Shown here one piece after another: positions 37,239 through 47,090 of a stretch of 64,000 nucleotides of DNA. Each line of letters starts with the position of its first letter. Within the stretch, counting starts at the first letter, position 1. The stretch is from Dicyema japonicum. Lineage: Eukaryota > Dicyemida > Rhombozoa > Dicyemidae. The translations under genes were made by a program, and so were the position numbers. The DNA is taken from NCBI GenBank assembly GCA_011109175.1, contig RDEW01000051.1, forward strand, positions 56,685 to 120,684. Reading direction: 5' to 3'. The notes under the pieces were generated by a model, which saw only the letters and a list, made by a program, of their open reading frames with translations, made no database searches and was not told where the DNA came from.

Positions 37239-37965
37239 GATTATCTAACACAAATAAGGATTACTGGCAGACAAAGTAATTTTGAATGAAAATGACCCCA
37301 GCTTGCCCATTCTGCGAGTTATCCGTGACTAAGGATAGAAGCCATTCCCTTGAGAAGGAAACTTCCCAAACTTCCCAACCTCAAAATTTCAAAATAATAG
37401 CAATGACCATATAATTATCATTTTTTTTAATGTTTAATTTTTTTTTTATTAACAAAATTTTTTTTAACAATTAACAAAATTATTATCATTTTAAATGAAA
37501 TTATGTAACTCCATAGACAGCTGGGCAGTTCACTTCCCTCACACCCACCTAGGTCCTGTGGAAGCTAATTCCAGTGGAGAAAACATAATTTTTAATTCAC
37601 AAGAATATGTTGTGTTTACAGTCCTTGGTTCTCCTTCATCGATTAGTAACCGATTTCCTAATTAATAGCACTTTCACATATTTGTGGTACAGGAAGTAAA
37701 TTTACCTCCAATTTCAATTAATTACGCCTCTGTCTGTACTCATTAGTTTCGACTCAGAGCTCAGTCGAGGATTGAGGGAATTCAGATTAGAATTTGCCCG
37801 CAAAAAATATTTTTAAATTATTGCTTCTTTTTTTAGAATGACAAAAGACTAATAATTGGACAGACTAACAAATTTGGAAATAATTTGAATTTTAAAATTT
37901 AAAATTAGAGACTTAAGCGTTTCCTCATTGATTATTAGTTTTTCGTTACCCCGCTTAATCAGCGA
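37239..37965. other. AT-rich intergenic stretch
   Basis: Homopolymer-rich sequence. A 56-codon plus-strand frame (37,495-37,665) starts with ATG and has a balanced composition, but has no domain and no splice support. It is the only coding candidate. Confidence 0.4.
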
Positions 37966-37973
37966 TATAAATA
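37966..37973 (+). promoter_or_regulatory. TATA box of the bHLH gene
   Basis: TATAAATA lies 28 bp before the ATG at 38,001, so the 5' untranslated leader would be almost nil, in keeping with the compact gene style here. Confidence 0.5.
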
Positions 37974-38000
37974 CGGAATAAACTTGGCACTTCGAGTATT

Positions 38001-38907
38001 ATGGGGAGGGGCAAGCATAGAGATAAACAAAATAAAGTGAACAACCCCTGGGACCTTTCTGACTCAGAAGACTGGAGTTTCCCTCTCAACTTCGACCCAA
38101 TGTTGGACAACCGAATGAAAGAGAAGACCCAAGATAACAATGAAAAATCTTGGATTTATCCGAACCCTCAAAGACTTTGTCACACATATGAGGCACCGGT
38201 ACCCGATTATAATTATCCCCCAATCAAAATACCTTATGACACATGGAGTGAGCACATAAGATTGAATGCTCCCTACTGTATGCCAGTAACAAGTGAGTCC
38301 CAGAATATTAACCGAATGAATGATTATCAGAGAAATTGCAATTGGTATCCCCCATTTGGGGGTCGAATAATATTCTAAATATCGGTTATGATGAGCCTAA
38401 TTATTTGTCTGGGATGGGATGGGGGAATACTCCAGAACACAAGAGTAATTATTCCTATGTATATCAATATACCCAAATGTGTGACCCACGTGTGTTGATG
38501 GAATCAAATAATCCAGGAGATGTTGAATTTATCTATGAAAGAGTGGAAGAACAACAAGTATCTAATGAAGAACAACGAGTATATAATGAAGGTTACCCCC
38601 AACACAGAATCCTCAGCAATCAGACGATAAGCAATCTGAACTCGAACGACGAATGAACGAAGAGAAAAAGGCCATTCTTGAATCCCAGAGGATTAGGGAA
38701 CAAAAAAGAAGGGACAATAACTTAATATACATAGATCGACTGAGAAGTCTTGTTCCAAGATGTGCAACTGAAAAATGCACAGTAGAAAGGGTACTACGCC
38801 TCACAACAAAATATATAACCGACATGAGGGAGAGAATCTTTGAATATTTGGAAAATTACCATGCCGACTTGGAAACTGTCCGCAGACGAATATACCGTCG
38901 GCAATGA
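38001..38907 (+). CDS. Basic helix-loop-helix transcription factor
   Basis: Three exons: 38,001-38,292, 38,331-38,578 and 38,608-38,907, with introns of 38 nt (GTGAGT...ATCAG) and 29 nt (GTATAT...ACAG). The second intron is well supported because both frames meet exactly; the first is the best of a few options. The bHLH domain is C-terminal: basic region RIREQKRRDNN, helix 1 to LRSLVP, loop with ATEKCT, helix 2 VERVLRLTTKYITDM. The Glu and second Arg that contact CANNTG are present, but the His typical of Myc/Max-type CACGTG binders is replaced by Gln. The N-terminal two thirds is low-complexity (Asn, Tyr, Pro, Glu) and carries no known domain. Subfamily not assigned. Confidence 0.85.
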
Positions 38908-39269
38908 CATTTATTTAACTAAGGTTCCGGGTTTCTGTTTAACTTTGAAATTTAAATGAGCACAAACATCGCTAATATCTTGTTCCTCTCCTAGGCAGAC
39001 ATATATAAGATCCCCCAGAAAGATATTGATGCGACTGATGCTTCCTTGTATCCAAAAGTTCGCGTCTACGGATTCTAGGAAGGTAAACGATAGGTTATAT
39101 TCACTTTGAACGGATGATGACCCCGAGTGTGCTAGATCTACCTGACCAGCTCAACCTCCGACCATTAGTTAGGGAAGTTAATTTGGATCCTTTTCGGGAA
39201 GCCTCTTTCTTCTTCCCCTTGCCATGTCTTGTCTTTAACGGAGGATCTTCTTAATTACATCCTCTGGAT
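38908..39269. other. Intergenic, nothing recognised
   Basis: A TATATAAG motif is present near 39,003, but no convincing frame follows it. Confidence 0.4.
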
Positions 39270-39700
39270 TCTTGAAATTTATATCTCCTCTTTCTGGTAT
39301 GGCGCTCTATAAGACATCCCCAAAGAATACCGAATTGCACTCCGCCAGACCTTCCTCACTGTGATACCAGGAGTGTGCACCATAGGTGAGCATGACAACA
39401 TCAGGGCGTTGAAATTTGGCCCAGGCATCACGGCTCAGCTGAAAAGGCCTCATTGCACGCAATCTTTGCACAGCCCGCCCTTAACGAGGGCAATGTGCTC
39501 CTGGAAACTACACTTGGAGTTGAAGGTCACTCCAAGGTACCTCATCCGCCCAGTGACCTTTATAGGAACCCCATAGATGGTACTCTAGGAATTATATTAT
39601 TAGACCCTCAAGGCGGCCAAAGAGTAATATCTCCGTGGTCTCTAGGGATTGGCGGGAGTCAAAGCCGGATCCTATGTGGATCCGACACTCTTTTAGTTCT
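39270..39700 (-). pseudogene. Degenerate LINE fragment (post-RT region)
   Basis: On the minus strand the frame around 39,590-39,470 reads RMRYLGVTFNSKCSFQEH, the YLGV..D..L.F..H motif that follows the YADD box in APE-type LINEs. Upstream pieces (ETTEILLF) are also typical. Stops and frame changes on both sides show it is dead. Whether it belongs to LINE-C I cannot tell. Confidence 0.65.
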
Positions 39701-40206
39701 GAACTTCGATTCTATCACCTTACTGTTCATGTGAGGAAGATATCTAACCAACATGGAGTTAAATAGACAATCTTTGCATTAAAGGTACGACACGACCTCA
39801 AACTTCCGATTAATTAACCACGTGGGTAACTGCTATATTATCATCAGAAATATTCGAGTCAAATCCGAAAATATATTGAAACGCATGAGATACTGACCGT
39901 GGTCGGTATACAAGACGAATGATCTTAGAAGCAGGGAACCTAAAGTCTCAAAAATAACTTACGACTTCCCCAGCCACCCAACCGGTTGGTCTCCCCCTCG
40001 TCGGTCCATGATTAACTGGGGATACAATTTTTTTTGTTAACCAAGTAATCGTGAGATAATAAAATACATATTGTGGTCAGTCATCCGAATTGGAGGAATA
40101 ACCGCCGTCTTATATAAGTTAACCACCGACTCACCCTTATCTTCCCCTTCGTCATCAACCATTTCCTATCTCCCGCATCCAATGGGATATCCTCACATAA
40201 CCACAG
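39701..40206. other. Intergenic with one CACGTG and a TATATAAG
   Basis: CCACGTGGG lies at about 39,819 and TTATATAAG near 40,111, the latter about 90 bp before the next candidate exon. No coding region is visible. Confidence 0.4.
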
Positions 40207-40481
40207 TTGAAACCTCGTAGCTCATCTGACAAGGTCTTCGCCTTCCTACATGTCATCAGATCGTTAATAGTGAAAAAAGGGTGATGGACCGTCTTACAGC
40301 ACAGGATATGAGAGGAAATGTGTTGAGGGAGACTATAAATTTTATTTTAAAGAAGTATTGAAGAGCTTGAACTCCATAGTGTTGCCTTATTAGCGTCCCG
40401 TGGATGTCCTCACTCCTAGCAGCGTCCCTTGTCCTAATCAGAGGCCGACAATTGAGAATCATCGGTTATATCCAAATTTAA
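40207..40481 (+). CDS. Spliced gene of unknown function (3' part)
   Basis: Three consecutive exons join in frame: 40,207-40,280, 40,300-40,354 and 40,380-40,481, through a 19-nt (GTGATG...ACAG) and a 25-nt (GTATTG...ATAG) intron. The joined text contains SDKVFAFLHVIRSLIV and ends LIRGRQLRIIGYIQI, hydrophobic and protein-like. The 5' exon(s) were not found; an ACAG acceptor precedes 40,207. No family is recognised. A 19-nt intron would be at the lower limit seen in this window. Confidence 0.4.
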
Positions 40482-40869
40482 TTGCTATGACGGCTGACTG
40501 ATAGCATTGTCCTATTTACAAACAGATAAACCACGTGGCTGAACATCTAAGTCAATAATCCCTCGAGGATGACTATGCGACCCCAGAAACTAAAATATGT
40601 CAATTTTCATTATTATCGATTGTAACACTGCAATGACGGGATTCAGACCGCAAATATACCCTAAAGTGCTCATGAAACTAATTCCAACGATGGCCTTGAG
40701 AAGTCACAGTTTTAGATTTATTTCTCACTTTTATCCTCCCACAACAAAGTGCACCAATACACGTGGGTTGTTCAGCTTTTTGTATGACAACATTGTAGAT
40801 TTTAATGATCATTAGTTTCTGCTTATAATAGCGACATATTAACACCCCACGTGGGTTAATTCGAATGCA
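40482..40869. promoter_or_regulatory. CACGTG-rich intergenic stretch
   Basis: CACGTG occurs near 40,528, 40,756 and 40,845, the last within CCCCACGTGGGG-like symmetry. No convincing coding frame is present. Confidence 0.4.
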
Positions 40870-41092
40870 AATCAGCCTCCACCAAATAATTAAACAGCTC
40901 ACGTGCATTCTTTTGATCTTTAACGATAAAGCCGACTACTTTAATACGAATCAGCCTCCACCAAATAACTAACAGCCCACGTGGAGCCTTTTGATCTTCG
41001 AATGAAAGGCCTAAAATTCCAATACGATCAGTCTCCACCCAATAATTACTAGCCCACGTGGAGTCTTTTGATCTTAAAGTCGACATAACGCC
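40870..41092 (+). repeat. Three-copy 77-79 bp tandem repeat, one CACGTG per unit
   Basis: Units begin ATCAGCCTCCACC (ATCAGTCTCCACC in the third) near 40,871, 40,950 and 41,027. Each carries AAATAATTA, then CCCACGTGGAG (CTCACGTGCA in the first) and TCTTTTGATCTT at fixed spacing. It lies 160-380 bp beyond the stop codon of the ELM2-SANT gene. The regular presentation of one palindromic E-box per unit suggests a protein-binding array. Confidence 0.75.
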
Positions 41093-41251
41093 ATGTTACC
41101 AAAAACTGCATAAATTCGAAGATTAGCAAACAAGTGCGCCCCTCCTAAAGTCCCCGCAAGCACGTGTACTCAGAATACGTTATTTGCTATGAAAATCAAT
41201 AAATATTAACAATATGTTTAAAGTGGATAACAAAATGATCAAATAACTAAT

Positions 41252-42192
41252 TTATCGAGGGTGACCGTCCATTTTCATCCCAACCTCTCCAGTTCCGGTC
41301 GCAAAATGGACTAGACTGCTACTCGAACTCTCCGAGGAATCCCAAACATAGCTGGCGACTTCTCCAGGTTCTCTCAAGCCTCTTGACTCGAACTGGTTGG
41401 TCTCGAATATCGGTATTAGGTATTTCTTTATCGAATTAATGGGGACCGGTCTGTGAACATACTGGATGGAACCCTGTTCAGTCTCCAAACTGGAGATATC
41501 CGTCATTTTCCATTCATAGTAGTGTTTCACTAGCCGACTCTGCAAAAATTGACAAACTGAGCCTACCACGCTCATGTTGGGCAGATAGTCCCGTTGTATT
41601 TTCTCAAAAAACTTCCCATAGCAGTGAATCCCGAACAGGAATTGTTTCTAAATTACAGCAGCCAGCACCAACGTGGTCCTCAATAGTCCACACATCGAAG
41701 AAATCACAGTCATCGTCCGACAGGGACGAGATTATATCTGACAAGGCGAGTTTGACGTCATTACCGTTTGCATATAACTAAATTAAGCTACTAGAATGTA
41801 AAAAAGCAAATAAATAAGCAATTTTAGGTTCGCCAACGTCGAAATTGCGGAAAATAATACTTTATCGAATGCGAGGGACGTGGTGGAGTCTGAGATGGAG
41901 AAATTTACGGCGATTGTCTTCACGTTGTACTTCCTCATACACATATTAAAGACTATACTCCTAATGGTAGAAACATTGACGCCAAACCTGACTAGTTTGA
42001 GATATACGCTCAGATCAGAGGAATTTGCCTCCCAAATGAGGGTTGAAGAACCCTCAATGTCCTCAACTAGGGGTTCGGAGTCTTCACTTAAAGGTGGAAT
42101 AATAGCCTGTAGGTACAGAATATGAGAAAAGAAGAGCGAACCTGGTGATTCGGACCAACTTCTATCTTGAATTCTCCCTTCTTGCTAGCCAT
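41252..42192 (-). CDS. ELM2-SANT domain corepressor (MTA/RERE/MIER/CoREST-type)
   Basis: Nuclear proteins of this kind recruit HDAC1/2 through the ELM2-SANT pair. The start ATG is at 42,192: a short first exon (FKIEVGPNHQ) joins through a 35-nt intron (42,107-42,141) to AIIPPLSEDSEP...LIWEANSSDLSVYLKL and a helical stretch KYNVKTI, the ELM2 order. About 83 nt (41,778-41,860) are then removed, possibly as two introns. A DDDCDFFDVWTIEDH stretch passes a 25-nt intron (41,648-41,672) into KQFLFGIHCYGKFFEKIQ and VKHYYEWK, a SANT repeat with its spaced aromatic residues. The last 70 residues are unstructured and end at 41,252. The overlapping plus-strand frame at 41,880-42,125 is antisense. The middle intron is the weak point of the model; the family call is firm, the subfamily is not. 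Confidence 0.8.
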
Positions 42193-42714
42193 TCTTCTTA
42201 GTCTGGCATCACTAAGGAGTGTTTATTGTTTTAGGTTAATCGAAATAAATAATTACAATAAATAAATGAAAATATAAAATTATATTTTTTAATATCCAAA
42301 AATTCCTTTAGTCTTGAGAAACCTTAATTTTTTGGTTTATTAATTTCCTACCAAAAATCATCCACTTAATGTGAAGTCATTAAGAATCGACATTTATCGA
42401 CTCATTGATAAGGCACTTGGAGTAACTTCAAGTCACCCAGTGTAAATTTTGTCTTATCAGTCAAGCGAGTCGAAAATGATAGTGTGGATCTGCGCCTCAT
42501 TGAGGATGTATTCCCTTCATCTGGTCTCTGGTAGCACACGTGGAATGGATGAGGTCCTGGTCAAGTTTGTGTCCAATGACTTGTTTGATGTTGAGTTGTC
42601 TTGGTGTTGCTAGTAAAGGATTACTTTTACGATTTAATGGTTGTTGATAATGGTAATGATAAATGAAGAAGGTACAATTCCAAAATGATACTAAATAGGC
42701 CTGGTGGAGTTCCC
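42193..42714. other. Intergenic with unresolved exon-like pieces
   Basis: Plus-strand pieces such as RIDIYRLIDKALGVTSSHP (~42,385-42,440) and VDLRLIEDVFPSSG (~42,480-42,525) look coding and are separated by 20-nt-scale AT-rich segments, but I could not join them in one frame. CACGTG occurs at about 42,536. Confidence 0.3.
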
Positions 42715-42870
42715 TGATGTACTATAATGTTTTCATCCCCTCAAGTTGGATACAACCTCTCGTTTCCTTCCTCACTGGAGTCGAGACATCGGATACTCTA
42801 GGTTTTGAGCTAAAGAAGCATTGAGTGGTCTAATGCCCCGGTTCGAGTTCGTCTGGCCTAAACAAGAGAC
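42715..42870 (+). repeat. tRNA-derived-looking dispersed repeat
   Basis: It shares the TAATGTTTTC.(T)CCCCTCAA block and following GGATACAACC with 34,130-34,190, and has the B-box-like GGTTCGAGTTC near 42,840. The copy is partial and the family weakly defined. Confidence 0.45.
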
Positions 42871-43129
42871 TTATCAGTTGGCTATAAAAATTCTGAGGGG
42901 AACAGGGGACTTATCAGGTGGTTACTAATTCTCGAATGTTATAATAACGAGCTTGTGTAGGTACTCATGATTGATGATGACATGAAGACCTAATTGTGAG
43001 TAAATTGGCCTAGATTATGCAGATTCTGAAATCAATGACACGTGGAATGAACGGTTATGAAAACGCAATGAGGTCATCACGAAGTGGAATAGTCGTGGAT
43101 TCAATTATTGGGGTATCACTGTTACTCTG
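42871..43129. other. Intergenic, nothing recognised
   Basis: One CACGTGG near 43,036. A short direct repeat, GGGGACTTATCAG/GAGACTTATCAG, lies at 42,865-42,920. Confidence 0.3.
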
Positions 43130-43580
43130 AACATATTCCGGAATGTATTCATCCATTTACCCCCTGGTCCTCGAGTGACGGAAGCTGGGGGTTAAAAAGT
43201 ATGTGAAGACCCAAGACAGAGGCTTCTACAGATCCGATAATGAAATCTATGTGGCGAGGAAATTGAAGGGATATCAGGAGATGAGAAGAGGTGACTCATC
43301 CTACAAGCATTGAGAAAGCAGGAAATAGTGGGAGACGAATTGAAATAGTTTGACTTATTAACCCCCGAACCACCAGAAAGAGGACAAGAGTTATTGTGTA
43401 AATTAAGTGATGTGTCCATACCAAGCGGTTAGTTTTGGATCCTGGATTAGTCTCCACGAGTTGGAAGGTTTCTTCTCGTATCTTGGGCAGGCCTCCAGAT
43501 ATAGTTTGACTTCCAGCCCAAGGGACTGTCTCCAGGTCAAATGCCGAGAAGATCACGGGTTTCAAGAAAAGTTTGTACAG
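43130..43580 (-). CDS. Exon-like segments of an unidentified minus-strand gene
   Basis: Complement ~43,575-43,395 is open and reads KLFLKPVIFSAFDLETVPW through PKIREETFQLVE to a GTATGG donor, and complement ~43,168-43,060 is open and acidic (MDEYIPEYVQSNSDTP). The segment between them does not join simply. Composition is protein-like, but no family is recognised and the exon order is unproven. Confidence 0.3.
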
Positions 43581-44469
43581 TGACGAAACACTAGATCATT
43601 AGAAAGAAACGACTGTCACCAAACACTCTGGAAAACCTAAGTGGGGTTCCCCAGTTAAAAATAGTGAGCAGTTTGTACCATCACTGACTTGTGTCGTCTT
43701 GAGGTAGAAGGAATGAGGCAAATTAAAAGCTCAGTTAAACAGGGAAATAACAGAAAATCATTATCGTTTAATTAGTGACAGAGTAACTCGATTTATTAGC
43801 ATTACTGGTCATAATTAGAGACCTAATGAAGTCACCGGTATTGGATGGACACTTGCGGATAGCGACTCCTTTACTCATTCTCCCAAGAGATTTCCCCCTT
43901 AATTAACGTCTAAATATTAGAAGCTGTTTAATGACGTTGATTTCCTTACATGTTATCGGTCTCCCTTAATACCTTTCGTTGGAGATGGGGTGAAGCACGA
44001 ATCCATTTATTATAGCCAAATTAGAGCGTTCAGTTGCCATGGTTGCAGAAGGAGATAACTTACACACAAGTCATCAAGAACTCACAGAAACTTGAGAAAA
44101 CACCCAGTCCTTGCAATTGTGGTAACCCCTAACCGCTTTTGAGAATGATTATCTCTCCCATTAAGCTTAATAATGCATCTCCAAGCCTCGGCCTTAACAA
44201 TTCCACGTTTGTGAGCTCACAAGACCACCCTTTATAGTACAGTCATGACTTTCACGTGTTTTTTAGCTCCATTTCTTAAATTGAGGACTATACGTCTCAC
44301 ATTCTGCTAGTTGAAGTTTGATACCAAGGATCGGTCCACAATAATCCGCTTAATCGCTTGAACTGGATTCTAAGATTATATTAATGCGATTATTTTGAAG
44401 TCATTTTAGTAAATCAATCAACGAATGATAGGATGACGTCCTGTTCCCTTCCCCTTCGTCCAAGACTAC
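43581..44469. other. Intergenic, nothing recognised
   Basis: Ordinary composition, one CACGTG near 44,251, no coding frame or repeat that I can support. Confidence 0.4.
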
Positions 44470-44780
44470 ATGCCTTTGTAGAGCCGATTCTCACTTATAA
44501 TTCGGGCACGGAGAATCTCAAAGAGACTAGGTTCGAAGACAATTCTGGTCCCTCCTAGGACAGAAATGGCTAATGCGGGTAAAAAGGAAGCTTTATATGA
44601 AAGGAACATAATCATGTTATTCACAGAGGCACGCTGGAATATGTTTGGCCACATCTAAGAATAGATCCAAGCACACTAGCGAATGTTATCACGGAGAACT
44701 ACTTGACAGCATCTGGGGGAAGATTCTGTGGACGTCCACGTAATATGTTTCTCTAAATTCTTAATGATGATCTAGGGTGA
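44470..44780 (+). pseudogene. C-terminal remnant of a LINE
   Basis: The plus-strand frame ends with EARWNMFGHI and, after stops at 44,656, continues LRIDPSTLANV and GGRFCGRPRNMFL, then LNDDLG after another stop. The RW..FGHILR.D...GR.R......LN.DL order is the C-terminal signature of many non-LTR retrotransposons. Upstream RT sequence is absent. Confidence 0.6.
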
Positions 44781-44789
44781 CAAAGAAAA

Positions 44790-45025
44790 CACTGAGGGAC
44801 GGTGAAGACCTTGGTGTTTGAGGAGTCTACCATCAAGCCGAAGAGGGAGGAAGAGATGTTAACCAGGATTATCCGGTAGGGACACTTAAGTGACCCTGAT
44901 TCTATTCTTACGATAAACTTCGGGCCAATCAAGGAGTACCTCACTAAACGTCAGCGGGACTTCCTCAAAATAGTCAAGTTTTTAGAACATTCCTTTGAAC
45001 CCGAAGTCAGATTATCTCTGTAAGC
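44790..45025 (+). CDS. Exon-like segments next to the LINE remnant
   Basis: TVKTLVFEESTIKPKREEE (from ~44,795) can be joined through a 33-nt GT..AAG intron (~44,859-44,891) to an open stretch reading FGPIKEYLTKRQRDFLKIV, ending with TAA near 45,020. It reads like a real protein, but it follows the LINE tail directly and might be part of it. No family recognised. Confidence 0.3.
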
Positions 45026-45250
45026 CTGTCCGAGATATCAAAGGAATTCAGTATTTCAAGACCAACCGCTGGAGGATGCTTAATTTAGACTACTCCTATT
45101 CTTTTCACATGGGGATCACTTAATTTAGCCGATTTCCCCTTTCCTTTTTCTTGTGGTTTTAATATTTTAAATCACCCCTTCTAACAAATCTACTACTTCT
45201 TTCAACGAAATTTTCTGATTAAAAACCTCTGAAACGTAATTATCAAGGAA

Positions 45251-45382
45251 ATGGGAATTGAAGAAAAGGATTCATACCTTGGTGTCCTGGACTCTCCATT
45301 AGCACCTCTACTCGACTACATGATGAGTACATTCAATCGAGGGGATATTAAATTTGTCTTAACTGCTTCCTCAGCGATTTAA
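45251..45382 (+). CDS. Small ORF, 43 residues
   Basis: ATG-initiated, balanced composition (DSPLAPLLDYMMSTFNRGD), no known domain and no adjoining exon found. Included as a possible small gene or single exon. Confidence 0.3.
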   Translation: MGIEEKDSYLGVLDSPLAPLLDYMMSTFNRGDIKFVLTASSAI

Positions 45383-45470
45383 ACGTTGCCAGATACAAAC
45401 CCATCTAATCGGTGGCTCGGTTATGTGACTGATTCCTGTTTTTGTCAGCAGATTTACATAGTCCAAGCAT

Positions 45471-45745
45471 AGCCGGGTGGCATAGTGGTTAGGTGTCGGG
45501 CTAAAGTGACTTAGGTATCGGGTTCGATTCTCGCTGCTGTTCACCTGGTGGAAGGTTCCACGCATCTACGATGCTAAAAGGGTGACGCCGTCATCAGTGG
45601 ATGCTCACTGCGGAACTGGATTGTCTAGAAAGGACCCACACGCAAGAAAAAGAAAAGTGAAGATCATTCCCTGGACTTAAATAAGTGTGTGTCCTGCCTA
45701 TGCGGAGCTATAAATATTATGACTCTCGTGAAAAGGCTTTAAAAA
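45471..45745 (+). mobile_element. SINE-1 copy 1, tRNA-derived, poly(A) tail
   Basis: It begins with a tRNA-like stretch that has a good A-box (TGGCATAGTGGTTAGG) and B-box (GGGTTCGATTC) about 35 bp apart. It continues through a unique body (GACGCCGTCATCAGTGGATG, GGACCCACACGCAAGAAAAAG, TATGCGGAGCTATAAATATT) and ends in a run of A at ~45,730. An inverted copy lies at 48,415-48,610 and a deleted one at 51,265-51,355. Confidence 0.9.
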
Positions 45746-45789
45746 AAAAAAAAAGCATCACAACTGAATATCAGGAGTGGATAGTCAGT

Positions 45790-46080
45790 TGAACTTTAGG
45801 CCACGTGTGTATTCAGTTTGAAATTGCCTCAAGTTCCATGTAATCACTTCAGCTAGGCAGAACCCCTTCAAATTCGTTTCTATAACAAACCCAATGGGTT
45901 TAGCGTACACTCAAACTCGTCTCATTTTCATGCGAAACATTTGACACGAACACGTGGCTTAGCGGAGTAAAACAAGCATCGATTCACGAGCCGAATCGGT
46001 TATATATTTCAGCATTGCACGTGGTCAAAACTTCTTATCTCTTTGGGGTACCAAAACCATTTATAACCCACGTGGCGTTA
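45790..46080. promoter_or_regulatory. Cluster of four CACGTG motifs beyond TRAPPC6
   Basis: CACGTG lies near 45,801, 45,949, 46,015 and 46,066; three of the four read CACGTGG. The nearest is ~85 bp past the stop codon of the TRAPPC6 gene. No coding frame is present. Confidence 0.5.
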
Positions 46081-46152
46081 TCCAGCACAGCCGTTCTCTT
46101 TTGGGGAAAAAAAGGCAAATAAACTGAAATTTTAATTTTACTAAAGAAACAC

Positions 46153-46711
46153 TCAAAAGTCAGGAATTGGCTTCATTTTAGTGGGATTCCGAGTAAGTAA
46201 AAATCGGCCTTGAATGAGGAATAAGAGTACAGTTGGGTGCCTGGTGACCTCCGCGGAAACGGTAAACTCAAATCCCCAGGCACTGATCAGTCCTTTGATG
46301 AGTCCACACATATAGGCGGTGTACTTTAGTAAGAAAATTGAATACGTGACTGAAAGAACAGCTGAACTGCTCCCCATTCGAAATGGGAGACAGAAAGGGA
46401 AAGTCTGAGTCCTGAATAGAATAGCAGTCCTCATTGACTGCTTCGAAAACAGCTGATTTGCCGAAAAACGACTCCCACAGTTCATTTTGGACAATTTTAA
46501 TGACACTCTCAACCCCCTCATAGATTTTCTCGTTTATAACCAGCCTGAATATCACTAAAATATACTGTTCAGCGTATTTGACTCCCACTGCGAAACCGAG
46601 AGCCTCCAACTTGTTCTATCCTCACAAGAATTCGGATACCTTATCCTTTCTGTAAAAATCCACCAAATGGCCCATGAAAATGATAAAATAGAGACAATTC
46701 TCCACCTTCAT
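46153..46711 (-). CDS. TRAPPC6: TRAPP complex subunit 6 (Bet3/Trs33 family)
   Basis: A core subunit of the TRAPP tethering complex and Rab1/Ypt1 exchange factor acting on ER-Golgi vesicles. Removing introns 46,616-46,639 (24 nt), 46,545-46,565 (21 nt) and 46,324-46,345 (22 nt) gives ~160 residues. The order matches the family: LEALGFAVGVKYAEQ, ELWESFFGK, CYSIQDSDFPFL, then the Bet3 hallmark TAYMCGLIKGLISAWGF and FTVSAEV. The usual length is 155-175 residues, so it looks complete. The ATG at 46,711 gives a short N-terminal helix before the first intron. The 21-nt intron is a multiple of three, so the unspliced frame stays open across it, which hides it from simple ORF reading. Confidence 0.9.
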
Positions 46712-46884
46712 TAATCATATTTTTAAATTTAATTATTTAAATAATAAAAATAATATTAAATATTTGTAACGGCTAACCTTTTCATAAATTCTTTCATTTG
46801 AGGACACTAAAACACGGGTCATTACTATATATCTAATCGTTCTAATTTAACGTTTAGGCTGCATGACACCATGTGTTGCTATGG
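46712..46884. other. AT-rich upstream region of TRAPPC6
   Basis: Runs of A and T without a clear TATA box or repeat. Confidence 0.3.
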
Positions 46885-47090
46885 CTAGTTGGTCATAAAT
46901 TATTTTCCTTCCGATGACGTCATTGGATCCACCTTACTGAGAATACGCCCAATGCCTGGTCGGCATCATTAGGATCCAATTATTCTTCCCCGGTGACCTG
47001 AAGAAAAGTTCTGGAATGCTGGAACGGGAATTAGTTAGTTTGGTTATCCTTGGTATTTGGAATTATTTAATTAAATTAGTTAACAGAGCT
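46885..47090 (+). mobile_element. SINE-2 copy 3
   Basis: A-box-like TGGCTAGTTGG near 46,889, then TGACGTCATTGGATCCACCT, CCAATGCCTGGTCGGCATC, ATTCTTCCCCGGTGACC and an AT-rich tail, in the same order as copy 1. Confidence 0.75.

Noticed and set aside
40678-40908. 76-codon minus-strand ORF rich in Cys and Lys
   Set aside because: It runs across the CACGTG repeat units and has no family or splice support.
41880-42125. 81-codon plus-strand gene
   Set aside because: It is exactly antisense to the ELM2 exon of the spliced minus-strand gene, which has family support.
45471-45545. A tRNA gene
   Set aside because: A- and B-boxes are good, but the acceptor and anticodon stems do not close, and a dispersed body with a poly(A) tail follows; it is the head of SINE-1.
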